Source of the DNA: Cyclobacteriaceae bacterium
Lineage (GTDB): Bacteria; Bacteroidota; Bacteroidia; Cytophagales; Cyclobacteriaceae
DNA length: 64,000 bases
Direction: 5' to 3'
NCBI GenBank assembly: GCA_027533395.1
Contig: JAPZUF010000011.1
Location: 80,536-144,535, forward strand
The translations under genes were made by a program, and so were the position numbers. Below the pieces are notes generated by a model, which was not told the origin of the DNA, made no database searches, and worked only from the letters and a program-made list of their open reading frames with translations. This document shows, in pieces, positions 25,591 through 36,000 of the stretch (positions within the stretch are counted from its first letter, which is position 1; every line of letters starts with the position of its first letter).

Positions 25591-27228
25591 AGCAAATATT
25601 GGCGGTTGCATCTCTTCCCATTCTGTAGCTTGTTGAAAAGCCCATGCCACCATGCTTACTTGTGCATCTCCATATAAAGGACCGATAAAAGAAATGCTCG
25701 TTGGGCTTCCATCTTTGTTAAAGCCATTGGGTACTACAGCACAAGGTTGACCGGTTAAATTAGTTATGTATAATTGCCGACCACCAAAACTGGGAGCAAC
25801 AATGGCATCAAAACCTTTTGTAGCTGCATGCATTTGTTGAATGGCTTCCCAACGAATTCTCGAAGCGTTTATGTATTCTACTGCCGGAATAAAACGTGCA
25901 GCGCGAAAATAATTAGGCCAAGCGTTTCTTCTTTGATCTGTTAATTGATCATCAATGTTTAGTCTGGTTAATTCATCGAAGGAGGCAGCACCCTCAGCAA
26001 ACAACATAATCAATAAAGATTCGTAAGGGATTTGTTGTGGTAAATCCACAGCTACTAATTCGGCACCTAAAGATTTTAAAACTTCCAGTGATTTAGCGTC
26101 ATTTTCCTTATTCGGATAAGTAGCATCAAATGCACTTTTCAAATATCCGATTTTCATTTTGCTTAAGGGTTTGCTGGCATTAAAGTTAAATGCAGCTGCT
26201 CTTGTGGCGCGGTCGTTATCATCCTCTCCACGTATTGCATCGAGTACCAAAGCGCAATCTAATTGCGAACGACAAATAGGACCAGCTTTATCCATGCTCC
26301 AACTTAAAGCCATCGCACCAGAACGACTTACCAATCCATAAGAAGGTCTGAATCCACTTGCACCACAACGCGTTGAGGGTGACACGATAGAACCCAAAGT
26401 TTCGGTGCCGATTGAAAATCCAACCAACCCTGCTACCGTAGCAGATGCAGAACCTGCAGAAGAACCACTCGATCCTTGTTTTAAATTCCATGGGTTTTTG
26501 GTTACACCACCATACCAAATGTCACCCATAGCTAAAGAACCTAAAGTAAGTTTAGCAACGATAACTGCGCCTGCTTCTTCCAGTTTTTTTACAATAAATG
26601 ACTTCTCGTTTATCGATTGCTCTTTAAAAGGTGCAGCACCCCAGGTCGTTTTATCTCCTTCAGTTGCAAATAAATCTTTTATGCCATATGGGATTCCGTG
26701 TAACGGTCCTCTATATTTTCCTTTTGCAATTTCAGCATCGGCTTTAGCTGCTTGTTCTAACGCCAACTTTTCTGTGATCGTGATTGTACAAGCTAAAGTA
26801 TCGCTATATTTTTTTAATCTATTCAAATAAATGGTAGTTAATTCTACTGATGTTATTTTTTTCTGTTTAATTAAACTTGCCAATTTATAAACTGGAAAAA
26901 ATGCTAAGGCTTCTCGATTAGCAGGTAACTCAACTTTTTCTGGCAGATTCCAAACTTGTTTTTCTTGTTTGGTGTTAATTACAAAACCTTGTGGAACCGG
27001 ATCAAAAACCAAGGACATAGGTTTGTTATTCGGAAGCTTGTATTGATGAATTTGATAAAAGGAACTTTGGAAACCCATTAAATCAGCCAACAACGAATCG
27101 CGCTCGGCATCGGTTAAATTCAAACCTAGAAAAGGCTCAATCGCTGTTGTAGGTCGGTTTTGCGACTTTAGGTCTGTAATCTGGAGAAGGATTAAAATGA
27201 AAAGAATATAAATTGCGGGCTGTTTCAT
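25582..27228 (-). CDS. Exported amidase-signature enzyme
   Basis: This 548-residue protein has a signal peptide (MKQPAIYILFILILLQITDLKSQ) followed by the amidase-signature domain: Lys184 in GIPYGIKDLFATEG, the Ser-rich loop QGSSGSSAGSA (251-261), and GTETLGSIVSPS with the probable nucleophile Ser280. This is the Lys/cis-Ser/Ser triad of GatA-like amidases. Export and the absence of gatB/gatC argue against a tRNA amidotransferase role; it probably hydrolyses small amides or peptide amides in the periplasm. An N-terminal region of about 100 residues precedes the domain. The start is only 20 bases from the divergent DinB start. Confidence 0.92.
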   Translation of the reverse strand: MKQPAIYILFILILLQITDLKSQNRPTTAIEPFLGLNLTDAERDSLLADLMGFQSSFYQIHQYKLPNNKPMSLVFDPVPQGFVINTKQEKQVWNLPEKVELPANREALAFFPVYKLASLIKQKKITSVELTTIYLNRLKKYSDTLACTITITEKLALEQAAKADAEIAKGKYRGPLHGIPYGIKDLFATEGDKTTWGAAPFKEQSINEKSFIVKKLEEAGAVIVAKLTLGSLAMGDIWYGGVTKNPWNLKQGSSGSSAGSASATVAGLVGFSIGTETLGSIVSPSTRCGASGFRPSYGLVSRSGAMALSWSMDKAGPICRSQLDCALVLDAIRGEDDNDRATRAAAFNFNASKPLSKMKIGYLKSAFDATYPNKENDAKSLEVLKSLGAELVAVDLPQQIPYESLLIMLFAEGAASFDELTRLNIDDQLTDQRRNAWPNYFRAARFIPAVEYINASRIRWEAIQQMHAATKGFDAIVAPSFGGRQLYITNLTGQPCAVVPNGFNKDGSPTSISFIGPLYGDAQVSMVAWAFQQATEWEEMQPPIFAVK

Positions 27229-27248
27229 AGAAATTAGTTTATATAAAG

Positions 27249-27722
27249 ATGAAGGATTATTTTTTAAAAATCTACAAGTACAATGTGTGGGCCAATAAGA
27301 AAGTGATTAACACACTAAAAAAGCAACAAGTGGTAGATAAAAAGATTTTAACGCTGATGAGTCATGTATTGTCTGCGCTTAATATTTGGCTTGCCCGAAT
27401 TGAAAACAGACCTACTGAGCCTTATCCTCTTTGGCAAATATATGACCTCGACCAACTTGAAGAAATGGCTGATGACATTGGTGCCCGATGGTTATTATAC
27501 ATCGAAAGAAATGAAAAATTTGATGGCGTTCTCATTTATAAAAATTATGTAGGCCTGCCTTACGAGAATAAAATTGAAAACATCATGATTCATTTAGTCA
27601 ACCATTCAACTTATCACCGTGCACAAATAGCTATCTTGTTACGTCAGGCTGGGCTCGAACCGATTAACACTGATTTTATCACTTACGACCGTGTAATAAC
27701 CGGTCAGCTAAAAGATGAATAA
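27249..27722 (+). CDS. DinB family protein
   Basis: This 157-residue four-helix protein shows the DinB/YfiT pattern: YNVWANKKVINTLKK in helix 1, LMSHVLSALNIWLARI with the first His metal ligand (about residue 39), and HLVNHSTYHRAQIAILLRQAGLEP with the pair H119/H123-like in the last helix. These His residues form the metal site of the superfamily, whose members include thiol transferases and DNA-damage-induced proteins. The exact role is unknown. Its ATG lies 20 bases from the amidase start on the other strand, so its promoter must reach into the amidase coding region. Confidence 0.88.
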   Translation: MKDYFLKIYKYNVWANKKVINTLKKQQVVDKKILTLMSHVLSALNIWLARIENRPTEPYPLWQIYDLDQLEEMADDIGARWLLYIERNEKFDGVLIYKNYVGLPYENKIENIMIHLVNHSTYHRAQIAILLRQAGLEPINTDFITYDRVITGQLKDE

Positions 27723-27776
27723 AGGAACGAACTTTTTTCATTCATCCATGTTCTTCAAACGATAAACCAACAATTC

Positions 27777-28628
27777 ATGAAAAAGATTTTAATCACCGCT
27801 TTGCTTTCGCTACCGTTTTTAGTGGCGAATGCACAAGATAACATTACTGTGTGCCACACTCCTTCTACTGAAAAGTTTGCACACTTTGCCAGTAATGACA
27901 ATTTTAATAATGAACACCCAATGCCTCGTGTTTACAAACATGTGTCGCAAGCTGGTGGTGAGATGATTAAATTTACTTGTGCCGATGGTTCAACAGGAAA
28001 TGCATACTTATTAAAAGCAAAGAAAAACACCAACAATTGGATTTTTGTATTTCAGGAATGGTGGGGTTTAAATGATAACATCAAAAGACAAGCTGAAGAT
28101 TTATACAATTCTTTAGGCAATGTCAATGTTCTTGCAATTGATATGTATGATGGTAAAGTTGCCACTGATAGAGAAAACGCAGGTAAATTCATGCAAGAGT
28201 TTAAACAAGAACGTGGTAATATAATTGTAAGCGGAGCCATTGCATACGCAGGTAAAAATGCAAGAATTGGAACAGTAGGTTGGTGTTTTGGTGGCGGTCA
28301 ATCTATACAGGCAGCGTTAACAGCTGGAAACCAAACAGCAGCTTGTGTTATGTATTATGGCATGCCTGAAGAAAATGTAGAGAAACTGAAAAATCTTAAT
28401 TCAGATGTGTTATTTATTTTTGCAGAAAAAGATCAATGGATTAACAAAGATGTTGTGAGCCGTTTTGAACAAAATGCAAAAGCAGCCGGAAAAAATTTAA
28501 CTGTAAAAAGTTACAATGCAGCACATGGCTTTGCAAACCCTAGCAACCCAATGGGAGCATTTGATGAAAATGCTTATAAAGATGCGTACGCAGCAACCGT
28601 TGCATTTTTTAAAGCTCGATTAAAATAA
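27777..28628 (+). CDS. Secreted dienelactone hydrolase family protein
   Basis: This 283-residue protein has a signal peptide (MKKILITALLSLPFLVANAQ) and an alpha/beta-hydrolase fold. The catalytic triad is Cys170 in VGWCFGGGQS, Asp219 in FAEKDQWIN and His250 in NAAHGFANP, with VFQEWWGLND as the oxyanion strand. A Cys nucleophile in G-x-C-x-G-G is the mark of the dienelactone hydrolase family (PF01738). Export and lack of aromatic-degradation neighbours suggest a general esterase role in the envelope rather than chlorocatechol breakdown. It is followed by an intrinsic terminator. Confidence 0.92.
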   Translation: MKKILITALLSLPFLVANAQDNITVCHTPSTEKFAHFASNDNFNNEHPMPRVYKHVSQAGGEMIKFTCADGSTGNAYLLKAKKNTNNWIFVFQEWWGLNDNIKRQAEDLYNSLGNVNVLAIDMYDGKVATDRENAGKFMQEFKQERGNIIVSGAIAYAGKNARIGTVGWCFGGGQSIQAALTAGNQTAACVMYYGMPEENVEKLKNLNSDVLFIFAEKDQWINKDVVSRFEQNAKAAGKNLTVKSYNAAHGFANPSNPMGAFDENAYKDAYAATVAFFKARLK

Positions 28629-28650
28629 AATTGTAAAGAACAGTTAAAAA

Positions 28651-28671
28651 ATACCCGTTGTTAACGGGTAT
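28651..28671 (+). terminator. Intrinsic terminator after the dienelactone hydrolase gene
   Basis: A perfect 9-bp stem (atacccgtt at 28651-28659, aacgggtat at 28663-28671) with a 3-base loop is followed by TTTTATTTTAT. It lies 22 bases past the stop codon. Confidence 0.88.
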
Positions 28672-28742
28672 TTTTATTTTATACAGGTGCATCTATTTTG
28701 TTTAACTTACGTTTTTAAACCGACCAACCAAGTCGCCCAACC

Positions 28743-29954
28743 ATGCACCTTTTAATTTCCCGAATCGCAACAGTTGCGATTCTTTTGATACTTGTTCTCA
28801 TTCAAAATTCAATCGCACAATCAGAAACTTCATTTTTCATTTCTTCCCAAGAAATCGAACATGCAAAGCAAATCAAACTTAATACTGAGTGGCTTGAGAC
28901 AAACGCGAGCAAAGGAAGAACAAAATCAGTAACCTTTCCTTATGTTTGGGAAGCAGATGAATCACAAGGCTTACGAACTTATTATCTTACTGTATCAACT
29001 AATTATGCTAAACCTTTGGGTATAGAACTACCCGACATGTACACAAGCTTTAGGTTATTCGTTAATAATAAACTATTAGCACAAAGCGGAAGAGTAAGTG
29101 AATTTGAAATAAATGCAGCTCCCGAATGGAAACCACAAACTGTTGCTCTTCCACTAGAGAAAGAACTTAATTTAAAATTAGAAATCAGTAATCATCACCA
29201 TGCCAAAGGTGGAGTTAAAAATCCTATAATCATTGGAGATTGGGATTTCTTAAAAAGTAAACAAGTAAAAGCTGAGATTGCAACTTGGCTGTTAATCACA
29301 GTATTGATAGTAATGGGATTGGGCATTAACGTCTATTTTTGGTGGAGTGATATGCCTGCCAGTGCGCTTTACTTTTCCTTCTTATGCTTAGTGTGGGCAA
29401 CAAGAGTAGGTTTTTCTGAACTCTACATTATTCCATCTTTCTTTGGTGAGATAACTTGGACGTGGGTTATTCATATTGAATATTTAAGCTTATTTCTTGC
29501 TATAGCGTTAGGTTTAAAATTCATGCAATCTATTTATCCACTAGATTCGCAGAATACAATCATCTGGGTTTTTGTAGCTGTAATTGCAGCATTTGTTGCT
29601 TCCGTTTCTATTTTAAAACCAGTATACTTTACCTCATGGCTAAATCTTTATTTAAGTGTGGCAGCTTTATCGCTGGTCTATATGATTTATATTGTTGCTC
29701 GCGCGGTTGCCTTTGCGAGGTATGGTGCTACCTATAGTGTGTTTGCAGTGTTAGCAGGCTTGGGAGCATTTTCATATAATCTGATGGCCTACCAAGGATT
29801 ATTCGATTTTAATCCCTTTATGTACAACATTAGTTACTTAATCATTTTTGTATTATTGGCTTTTGCCATGTTCTATCAGCGAAGCAAACGAGCTGATTAT
29901 CGCAATGCACCGGATGTTTTAACTTTTGATGATTACTATAAAGTAGAGAAATAA
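28743..29954 (+). CDS. 7TMR-DISM membrane protein without output domain
   Basis: This 403-residue protein has a signal peptide (ending IQNSIAQ at about residue 26). An extracytoplasmic jelly-roll-like domain follows (about 30-170: FPYVWEADESQGLRTYYLTVS, LPDMYTSFRLFVNNKLLAQSG), and then seven membrane helices (about 178-385). This is the diverse intracellular-signalling receptor layout (7TMR-DISM), normally fused to a kinase, GGDEF or PP2C domain. Here it ends about 25 residues after the last helix (RADYRNAPDVLTFDD) with no output module. It may signal through a partner or work as a carbohydrate sensor. It is a single-gene unit between two terminators. Confidence 0.85.
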   Translation: MHLLISRIATVAILLILVLIQNSIAQSETSFFISSQEIEHAKQIKLNTEWLETNASKGRTKSVTFPYVWEADESQGLRTYYLTVSTNYAKPLGIELPDMYTSFRLFVNNKLLAQSGRVSEFEINAAPEWKPQTVALPLEKELNLKLEISNHHHAKGGVKNPIIIGDWDFLKSKQVKAEIATWLLITVLIVMGLGINVYFWWSDMPASALYFSFLCLVWATRVGFSELYIIPSFFGEITWTWVIHIEYLSLFLAIALGLKFMQSIYPLDSQNTIIWVFVAVIAAFVASVSILKPVYFTSWLNLYLSVAALSLVYMIYIVARAVAFARYGATYSVFAVLAGLGAFSYNLMAYQGLFDFNPFMYNISYLIIFVLLAFAMFYQRSKRADYRNAPDVLTFDDYYKVEK

Positions 29955-30077
29955 TTTTTTGACTCTGAATGAAAAATCTCCATTAAACACAAAAACAAAT
30001 TATTGATAAAAAAACTTTTATACGATAGAAAAAAGTTTCAGTTAGTAATTGGTTTCGATAGTTTTTCAAACATAAAA

Positions 30078-30106
30078 AAGCCACTCTGATTTTTACAGAG
30101 TGGCTT
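30078..30106 (-). terminator. Intrinsic terminator after floA
   Basis: An 11-bp perfect stem (aagccactctg at 30078-30088, cagagtggctt at 30096-30106) with a 7-base loop lies 26 bases past the floA stop. On the minus strand it is followed by a T-rich run. It may also stop plus-strand transcripts from the DISM gene. Confidence 0.85.
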
Positions 30107-30131
30107 CAATATTATTGCTTAGTGTATTTGT

Positions 30132-31118
30132 TTACTTCGTTTCTGGCGCTTTACCAGACTTACCTGAACCTGATATAGATTGTCTCATTTCGGTATCGGC
30201 TTGCACGTTCTGCATTTTATAGTAATCCATCACGCCTAAATTTCCATTTACAAATGCAGTTGCCAATGCTTTAGGAATTTCAGCTTCTGCTTCAATTACT
30301 TTAGCACGTGCTTCTTGTGCTTTTGCACGCATTTCTTGTTCTACGGCAACAGCCATCGCTCTGCGCTCTTCTGCTTTTGCTTCTGCTACTTTTAAATCAG
30401 CACTTGCCTGATCGATTTGTAACTTCGCTCCGATGTTAGCTCCAACATCCACATCAGCTATATCAATCGATAAGATTTGAAAAGCAGTTCCTGAATCTAA
30501 ACCTCTTGATAAAACTAACTTCGAAATTTTATCAGGATTTTCTAATACTTCTTTGTGCGATTTAGCTGAACCAATTGATGTTACAATACCTTCACCTACA
30601 CGAGCTAAAATAGTATCTTCACCTGCACCACCAATTAATTGTGAAATTGCAGCACGAACAGTTACGCGCGCAACAGCAATTACCTGAATACCATCCGCAG
30701 CAACTGCAGCAACTTTTGGTGTTGTTATCACTTTCGGATTAACTGAAATTTGAACGGCCTCAAACACATCTCTACCTGCTAAATCGATAGCTGTAGCTTG
30801 TTTAAAGTCCATTACGATGTTAGCTTTTTCGGCTGAGATTAAAGCTTTGATAACTTTAGGAACATTACCGCCAGCTAAATAGTGAGTTTCTAAGTCGGTT
30901 GATGTAATTTTTAATCCGGCTTTGGTTGCTGTAATCAAAGAATCAACAATAACGCGTGGTGGCACCTTTCTGATGCGCATGAATACAAGTTCGAACAAAC
31001 CAACTTTTACGCCTGAAAAAAGGGCTGTAATCCATAAGTTGATGGGGACAAAGTACAAGAAGATGAAAAACAGGATAATACCTGCAAACACAAGAAATAG
31101 TAATACAATAGGATCCAT
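30132..31118 (-). CDS. floA: Flotillin-like protein FloA
   Basis: This 328-residue protein has an N-terminal membrane hairpin (about 3-40: [27 protein letters not shown]), then the conserved [21 protein letters not shown] and an SPFH-like region, and an Ala/Glu-rich coiled coil (about 230-290: [33 protein letters not shown] in short). This is the FloA/YqfA family (PF12127), which scaffolds membrane microdomains and affects membrane fluidity. Length (about 330) is canonical. It lies 43 bases downstream of an NfeD gene, the usual partner of flotillin-type proteins. Confidence 0.96.
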   Translation of the reverse strand: MDPIVLLFLVFAGIILFFIFLYFVPINLWITALFSGVKVGLFELVFMRIRKVPPRVIVDSLITATKAGLKITSTDLETHYLAGGNVPKVIKALISAEKANIVMDFKQATAIDLAGRDVFEAVQISVNPKVITTPKVAAVAADGIQVIAVARVTVRAAISQLIGGAGEDTILARVGEGIVTSIGSAKSHKEVLENPDKISKLVLSRGLDSGTAFQILSIDIADVDVGANIGAKLQIDQASADLKVAEAKAEERRAMAVAVEQEMRAKAQEARAKVIEAEAEIPKALATAFVNGNLGVMDYYKMQNVQADTEMRQSISGSGKSGKAPETK

Positions 31119-31161
31119 ATGTTTAAATTAGGGTTGTACGAGTTAATGATAGGTAAGCAAG

Positions 31162-31629
31162 TTACAAGATTTGCTCTACAATTATGGCCGAAGCCGAAAC
31201 TTCTTTTATTTTAACTTTTGTGCCGGTTTCAACATAACTGCCATCTGCAGAAGTAACTTCCACCTGTATGCCGTTGAATTCTGCTTTTCCCATTGGTCTT
31301 AGTACTGAAACAGTTGTACCTTCTTCACCTGGTTTAAAGCTGTCAGAAAGTCCTTCATTGAACTTGCTGTCGATGGCAGTGTTAAGTGCAAATCTTTTCC
31401 AAGCGCCTGACCGAAAACTTAGGTAAAGCATTAAGGCAGTAACCAAGCCTGTTGCCAAAAGAATGTAAGTTCCGATTGTACTTCCATAATCAGCGTAGCC
31501 AAAAACAATTCCGGCAATCGCTAATAAAAGTCCGAAAATACCAACTATGGTTGTGCCCGGAATAAATATAACCTCAACGATGAGCAAACCAATACCAACT
31601 AAAATCAAAAGCGCAATTACTATCCACAT
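31162..31629 (-). CDS. NfeD-like membrane protein (short form)
   Basis: This 155-residue protein has three to four membrane helices (about 2-22, 27-48, 55-72) and a C-terminal OB-fold (about 95-155: GEEGTTVSVLRPMGKAEFNGIQVEVTSADG, then GTKVKIKEVSASAIIVEQI). This is the NfeD C-terminal domain. It lacks the N-terminal ClpP-like protease of long NfeD proteins. Short NfeD forms work with SPFH proteins in the same operon, here FloA directly downstream. It starts 11 bases after the lipA stop, so it may be read through from lipA. Confidence 0.93.
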   Translation of the reverse strand: MWIVIALLILVGIGLLIVEVIFIPGTTIVGIFGLLLAIAGIVFGYADYGSTIGTYILLATGLVTALMLYLSFRSGAWKRFALNTAIDSKFNEGLSDSFKPGEEGTTVSVLRPMGKAEFNGIQVEVTSADGSYVETGTKVKIKEVSASAIIVEQIL

Positions 31630-31640
31630 CGTATTTTTAA

Positions 31641-32528
31641 TTAATTAAAGGGAATATGAACATGCTTTTCAGCATGATAAGAGGAGCGTACTAAAGGACC
31701 GGCTTCAACGTATTTTAATCCACGTTTTAAGCCTTCTTCCTTATACATATCAAAAGTTTCAGGATGAATAAACTCTGCTACTTCTAGATGCATTTTGGTT
31801 GGCTGTAAATATTGACCTAGTGTTAAAATCATTAAGCCATTGGCAACCAAATCATCCATTGCTTTAAATACTTCTTCTTGTGTTTCACCAACACCTAGCA
31901 TAATACCAGACTTGGTTCTTTTGCCGGCTTCGCGAATGCGTTTTATTTCTTCCAGACTTCTTTCGTATTTAGCTTGTGGTCTAACCCTGCGGTACATGCG
32001 TTCTACCGTTTCCATATTATGGGAAACAACTTCTTGCCCTCCTTCTATCATTCTGTACAAAGCATCCCAGTTGCCTTTTACATCCGGAATTAAAGTTTCG
32101 ATGGTAGTTTCGGGAGAAAGCTGTTTGGTTTGAATTACAGTTTGGTACCAGATTTCTGCCCCACGATCTTTTAATTCATCTCTGTTCACAGAAGTGATAA
32201 CTGCATGTTTTACGCCCATCAGTTTAATGGCCTCTGCAACTCGTTTAGGTTCTTCTACATCATATTCGGTTGGCTTGCCTGTTGCGACAGCACAAAAAGT
32301 GCAACTGCGAGTACAAACATTTCCCAAAATCATGAAAGTTGCAGTTCCTGCTCCCCAACATTCGCCCATATTAGGGCAATTACCGCTTTCGCATATCGTG
32401 TGTAACTTATGGGTGTCTACTATTTTGCGCACATTGGCGTAATCTGGGCCAACAGGCAATTTTACACGAAGCCAGTCAGGCTTTCTTTTGCGGTTTTCCG
32501 GTGCAATTACAGGTAGTTCAATCATCAC
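31641..32528 (-). CDS. lipA: Lipoyl synthase
   Basis: This 295-residue radical-SAM enzyme inserts two sulfur atoms into octanoyl groups on lipoyl domains. The auxiliary cluster cysteines are Cys46, Cys51 and Cys57 ([12 protein letters not shown]); the SAM cluster cysteines are Cys72, Cys76 and Cys79 (CTRSCTFC). The C-terminal VRSSYHAEK supplies the conserved Ser ligand of the auxiliary cluster. [13 protein letters not shown] is another family signature. The gene lies just after gcvH, which encodes one of its lipoylated substrates, on the same strand with a 52-base gap. Confidence 0.98.
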   Translation of the reverse strand: MMIELPVIAPENRKRKPDWLRVKLPVGPDYANVRKIVDTHKLHTICESGNCPNMGECWGAGTATFMILGNVCTRSCTFCAVATGKPTEYDVEEPKRVAEAIKLMGVKHAVITSVNRDELKDRGAEIWYQTVIQTKQLSPETTIETLIPDVKGNWDALYRMIEGGQEVVSHNMETVERMYRRVRPQAKYERSLEEIKRIREAGKRTKSGIMLGVGETQEEVFKAMDDLVANGLMILTLGQYLQPTKMHLEVAEFIHPETFDMYKEEGLKRGLKYVEAGPLVRSSYHAEKHVHIPFN

Positions 32529-32580
32529 AGAGCTCCATTAAGATAGCCAAATATATTATTGGCTAATATTAGTAAAACAA

Positions 32581-32955
32581 TTATTTACCAATTAGTTCCT
32601 TGTATTGTGTGGCATTTAATAAGCCATTCACCGAGCCATTTAATTCTACTTTAACCATCCAACCTGCGCCATATGGATCTTCATTTACCTTTTCAGGGTT
32701 TGATTCCAGCGCATTATTGAACTCAGTGATTTTACCAGCTACAGGCATATATAAGTCAGATACCGTTTTTACGGCTTCGACTGTTCCAAAAACATCGCCT
32801 GCTGCAATGCTTTGACCAACCGTGCTGATATCAACATACACGATGTCGCCAAGTTCGCCTTGCGCAAAGTCGGTAATACCTACTGTTGCGATATTGCCTT
32901 CGATTTTAACCCATTCGTGGTCTTTGGTGTACTGTAATTCTGCTGGGATATTCAT
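32581..32955 (-). CDS. gcvH: Glycine cleavage system H protein
   Basis: This 124-residue protein carries the aminomethyl group on lipoyl-lysine between the P and T proteins of the glycine cleavage complex. The lipoylation site is Lys63 in [15 protein letters not shown]. Other family features are the opening [29 protein letters not shown] (in parts) and the end [14 protein letters not shown]. Length is canonical. It lies between sprA and lipA; LipA completes its lipoyl cofactor. No gcvP or gcvT is in the window. Confidence 0.98.
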   Translation of the reverse strand: MNIPAELQYTKDHEWVKIEGNIATVGITDFAQGELGDIVYVDISTVGQSIAAGDVFGTVEAVKTVSDLYMPVAGKITEFNNALESNPEKVNEDPYGAGWMVKVELNGSVNGLLNATQYKELIGK

Positions 32956-33028
32956 GAAATTAGATTTTGGTCAAAAATAATGGAAATCGTGCTCAACTTT
33001 CAACCAAAATAATTTTAATCACGAATTT

Positions 33029-36000
33029 TTATTGGGTAAGGTTATACCGCAATTGCGCACCAAATCGGCTGGTAGCTCTGCGAAAGCCTAAAGAAACTTG
33101 TGGATCGTTTACTATTCTTTCAAAATACATTTGTATCAACAGTTTTTTGTTGACTTCATAACTGATGTTGGGCCTTAGTTGGAAGTTGATATTACCGTTA
33201 GTTACTACATTCAATTCTTCTACTTTTCTTTGGATGGTTCTGGTATCTGATACGGTAACATTCATTCTGAAGGTGACATCGTTTTTCAATACTACCAACC
33301 GTCCTTGTGATCGGAATGGTAAGCGCATGTTGCTCTTGGTATAACCTAACTCAACTGTTACATCTTTAGAGCTTGCTTCAGTAATTTGGGCATTCGATAC
33401 ATTTAGCGCTAAATCTCTTTTTGTTTTGTATTCGATACGAGTAGAGATTTTACTTCTGGTTCTAAAATTTACACCAATGAGAGGTGAGAATTGTTCAGAC
33501 ATTGTTACCTGACTGATTACATAAATTGGAACGATTTCACCCCTGTCGTTTACTATGGATGAGAAAATTCTTCTGTTGTAATCTCCGATAGGTACTTGCA
33601 ACCCAACAGTACCAGCATCAGTGTATTGAAGTGAATTAGAATAACCCAACACAGAATAAGTAGCCTGATAACCATGAGAGATGGTAAAAGATTGGAACAA
33701 ATCTTTAAAACCCTTCAATTTATTCAAACCTGTATAATCGATTCGCCAATTGGGAAGTGGTGTTCGTGGAAAAGGAGATAGACTTACGCTTTCAGCCGAG
33801 CGACCTGTATAAGCTGCAATAAAAGCCGGTATCACTACATCTTGAGAGGTTGTATCATACTCGCTGTTTGTAATTGTTGCAAATCTTCTACGCATAACCA
33901 CTAAATTTCTTTCGAATTCTTCAAACACTTCAGAGCGAACAGAAGAATTACTGCCGTTGAAAGCTGTGTTAATCATAACTGTTGAAATCCTATAGTTACC
34001 TCTCCTACTTGGATTTAAAGATTGATATCCTTGCAATGCATCATCATATCTATAAATTTCTTCATAGCTCGCTTGCGATTCTCTTCTGATATCTAATTGA
34101 ATTTTGATATCAGGATTGGGTTCAACATTAGCTCGAGCTGTTAAAGAAATAGTTTGTGTTTGACTGAAAGGAATCGTTAAATATTCTGATTTGGTTAACC
34201 AACCATTCTCCGCTGCGCGCTTGCGTATGTTTGCATCCTGATCGCCAAAAATAAAACCCCAACCTGGTGCAGCTGTTCTTTTGCTATTACCAAATAAATA
34301 AGGAGTTTCCGTAAAACCTGGCAATATAGTACCATCGTTAATGGTTAAGGTGCCGTTTGCACTTCGAACAGACATTAAGATTTTAGCTAAGTTCACCAAC
34401 AACTTAGAAGGTTTAGGCAGTGTGTCTGCCGGATCTGGCTTTCCTTTCGGAGCGTTTTTAGGTTTTGGTGGCGGTGGTGTGTTAATTTTCTTTAGGAAGG
34501 AAACTTTATTATAAAGTTTCACCAAATCAACTTTACCCGTAATGCTACGCTCACGACTGTTCATAATGGTGTTTCTGAAATCCAGACTATCTGCAATATC
34601 AGTTTGACCGGGTCTTACCTTGCTATCTGGAATATTAACCGGTCCTGCTTTCCATCCATAATTTGCAGTAAAGCGATAATCCGCTCCTACCCAATTTGTG
34701 GCAGGAAATTTATCAAAAGGAAGCGTATAGTTTACCGTTACAGATTGATCATAATTTTTCATACGACCAAAATTTCTCAAGTTCCTATTGACAGAATCTC
34801 GGTACTCAGATGCCGTAATCGTTCGGCCTAACACATTTGAATAACCACCTTCAGGATCAGAATCTGGCTCGTCAATTACAGCGTTAGCTCTTGCCGTATA
34901 TTCAAGCGTTAAGCTTTTGGTCAGGTTCCAGCGCACATTATAACTTCTGTTAAAAGTAAAGAACTTTAAATAATTTGGAGCCGATTCAAATCCATCGTTT
35001 CTGTAAATAATCTTACTAAACGACCTATCTAAATCTCCTCTAACAGAAATATTAGATGGTAGAAGTGAAAGGTTAAAGTCTTTTATAAACTTAGTGTAAG
35101 GTGATTTTAATCCCTTGGCATTTTTAAAAGGTTCTATTCCTGTTCCTTTCGGTTGGAAAGTGTAAGCAACACCTGTTTTAAATAATCTTTGTTCTGATTC
35201 TTTTATCGTAAAGCTTGTACGTCTCGCATCAGAATAGGCGTAGGTAAATGAAAAGTTTTCAATATCGTAAATGCGGCTTTGTGCATCCTTTTTCACTTTG
35301 GTTTTACGGACATTGGTAAAATTGATACCTCTTTTTACTTCACGGTCTTGTATAAGATTGAGATAAGCCTCTCGCTCATTTTCCGGTCGGGCTTCTAAGG
35401 AAGCCTCTAATCTAACATCTGGATTAAATGGGTCATATTGTGGCCTAATGGTTGTCGTTTGATAACTTATCAACATCGGCACTTTGATGCCATGATTACC
35501 TGGGATTAATTTATCAGCATTGATGTTGGCAGAAATATCGTAAAACATGCGCGACTCGCGTGCGCGTTCATTTATTTTTGAGTTGATAGATCCGAAACCA
35601 AAAGAGTTGTAACTCATTGCTCCATTAACAGTTGCAAAGTCAGCTAGTTTTGCTGTTAACGTTGTGTTAAATGCATAACCAGCTGTTCTATCAAAATCAG
35701 TTAATCGCAATTCGTTAGCCCATAGACAAATTTGATACGGACGCTGGTCATTGCTTTTAGGATTGCGAATACCAATCATAATGGTTCTCACCTCAGTTAA
35801 ATCAGGGCGACCTACCACTCTAATTAAATGCTTACCTATTTGCCTTGGGCCTATTTGAGGATAAGGTTGGTTTAAAGAAAAACCTTCTCTATCACGGTCT
35901 ATTTTTAAATCAAATAAATCATTTAAGGAGATATCTATTTCATTTTCTTCAGGCCAGATGGCACGCACATCTGTATCAGTGGGGTTGGTAATTTTTAATG

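Noticed and set aside
30012..30038. A/T-only hairpin (aaactttt / aaaagttt) after the DISM gene as terminator
   Set aside because: The 8-bp A/T-dominated stem has an 11-base loop and no following T-run; the stronger hairpin at 30078-30106 is the likely transcript end.
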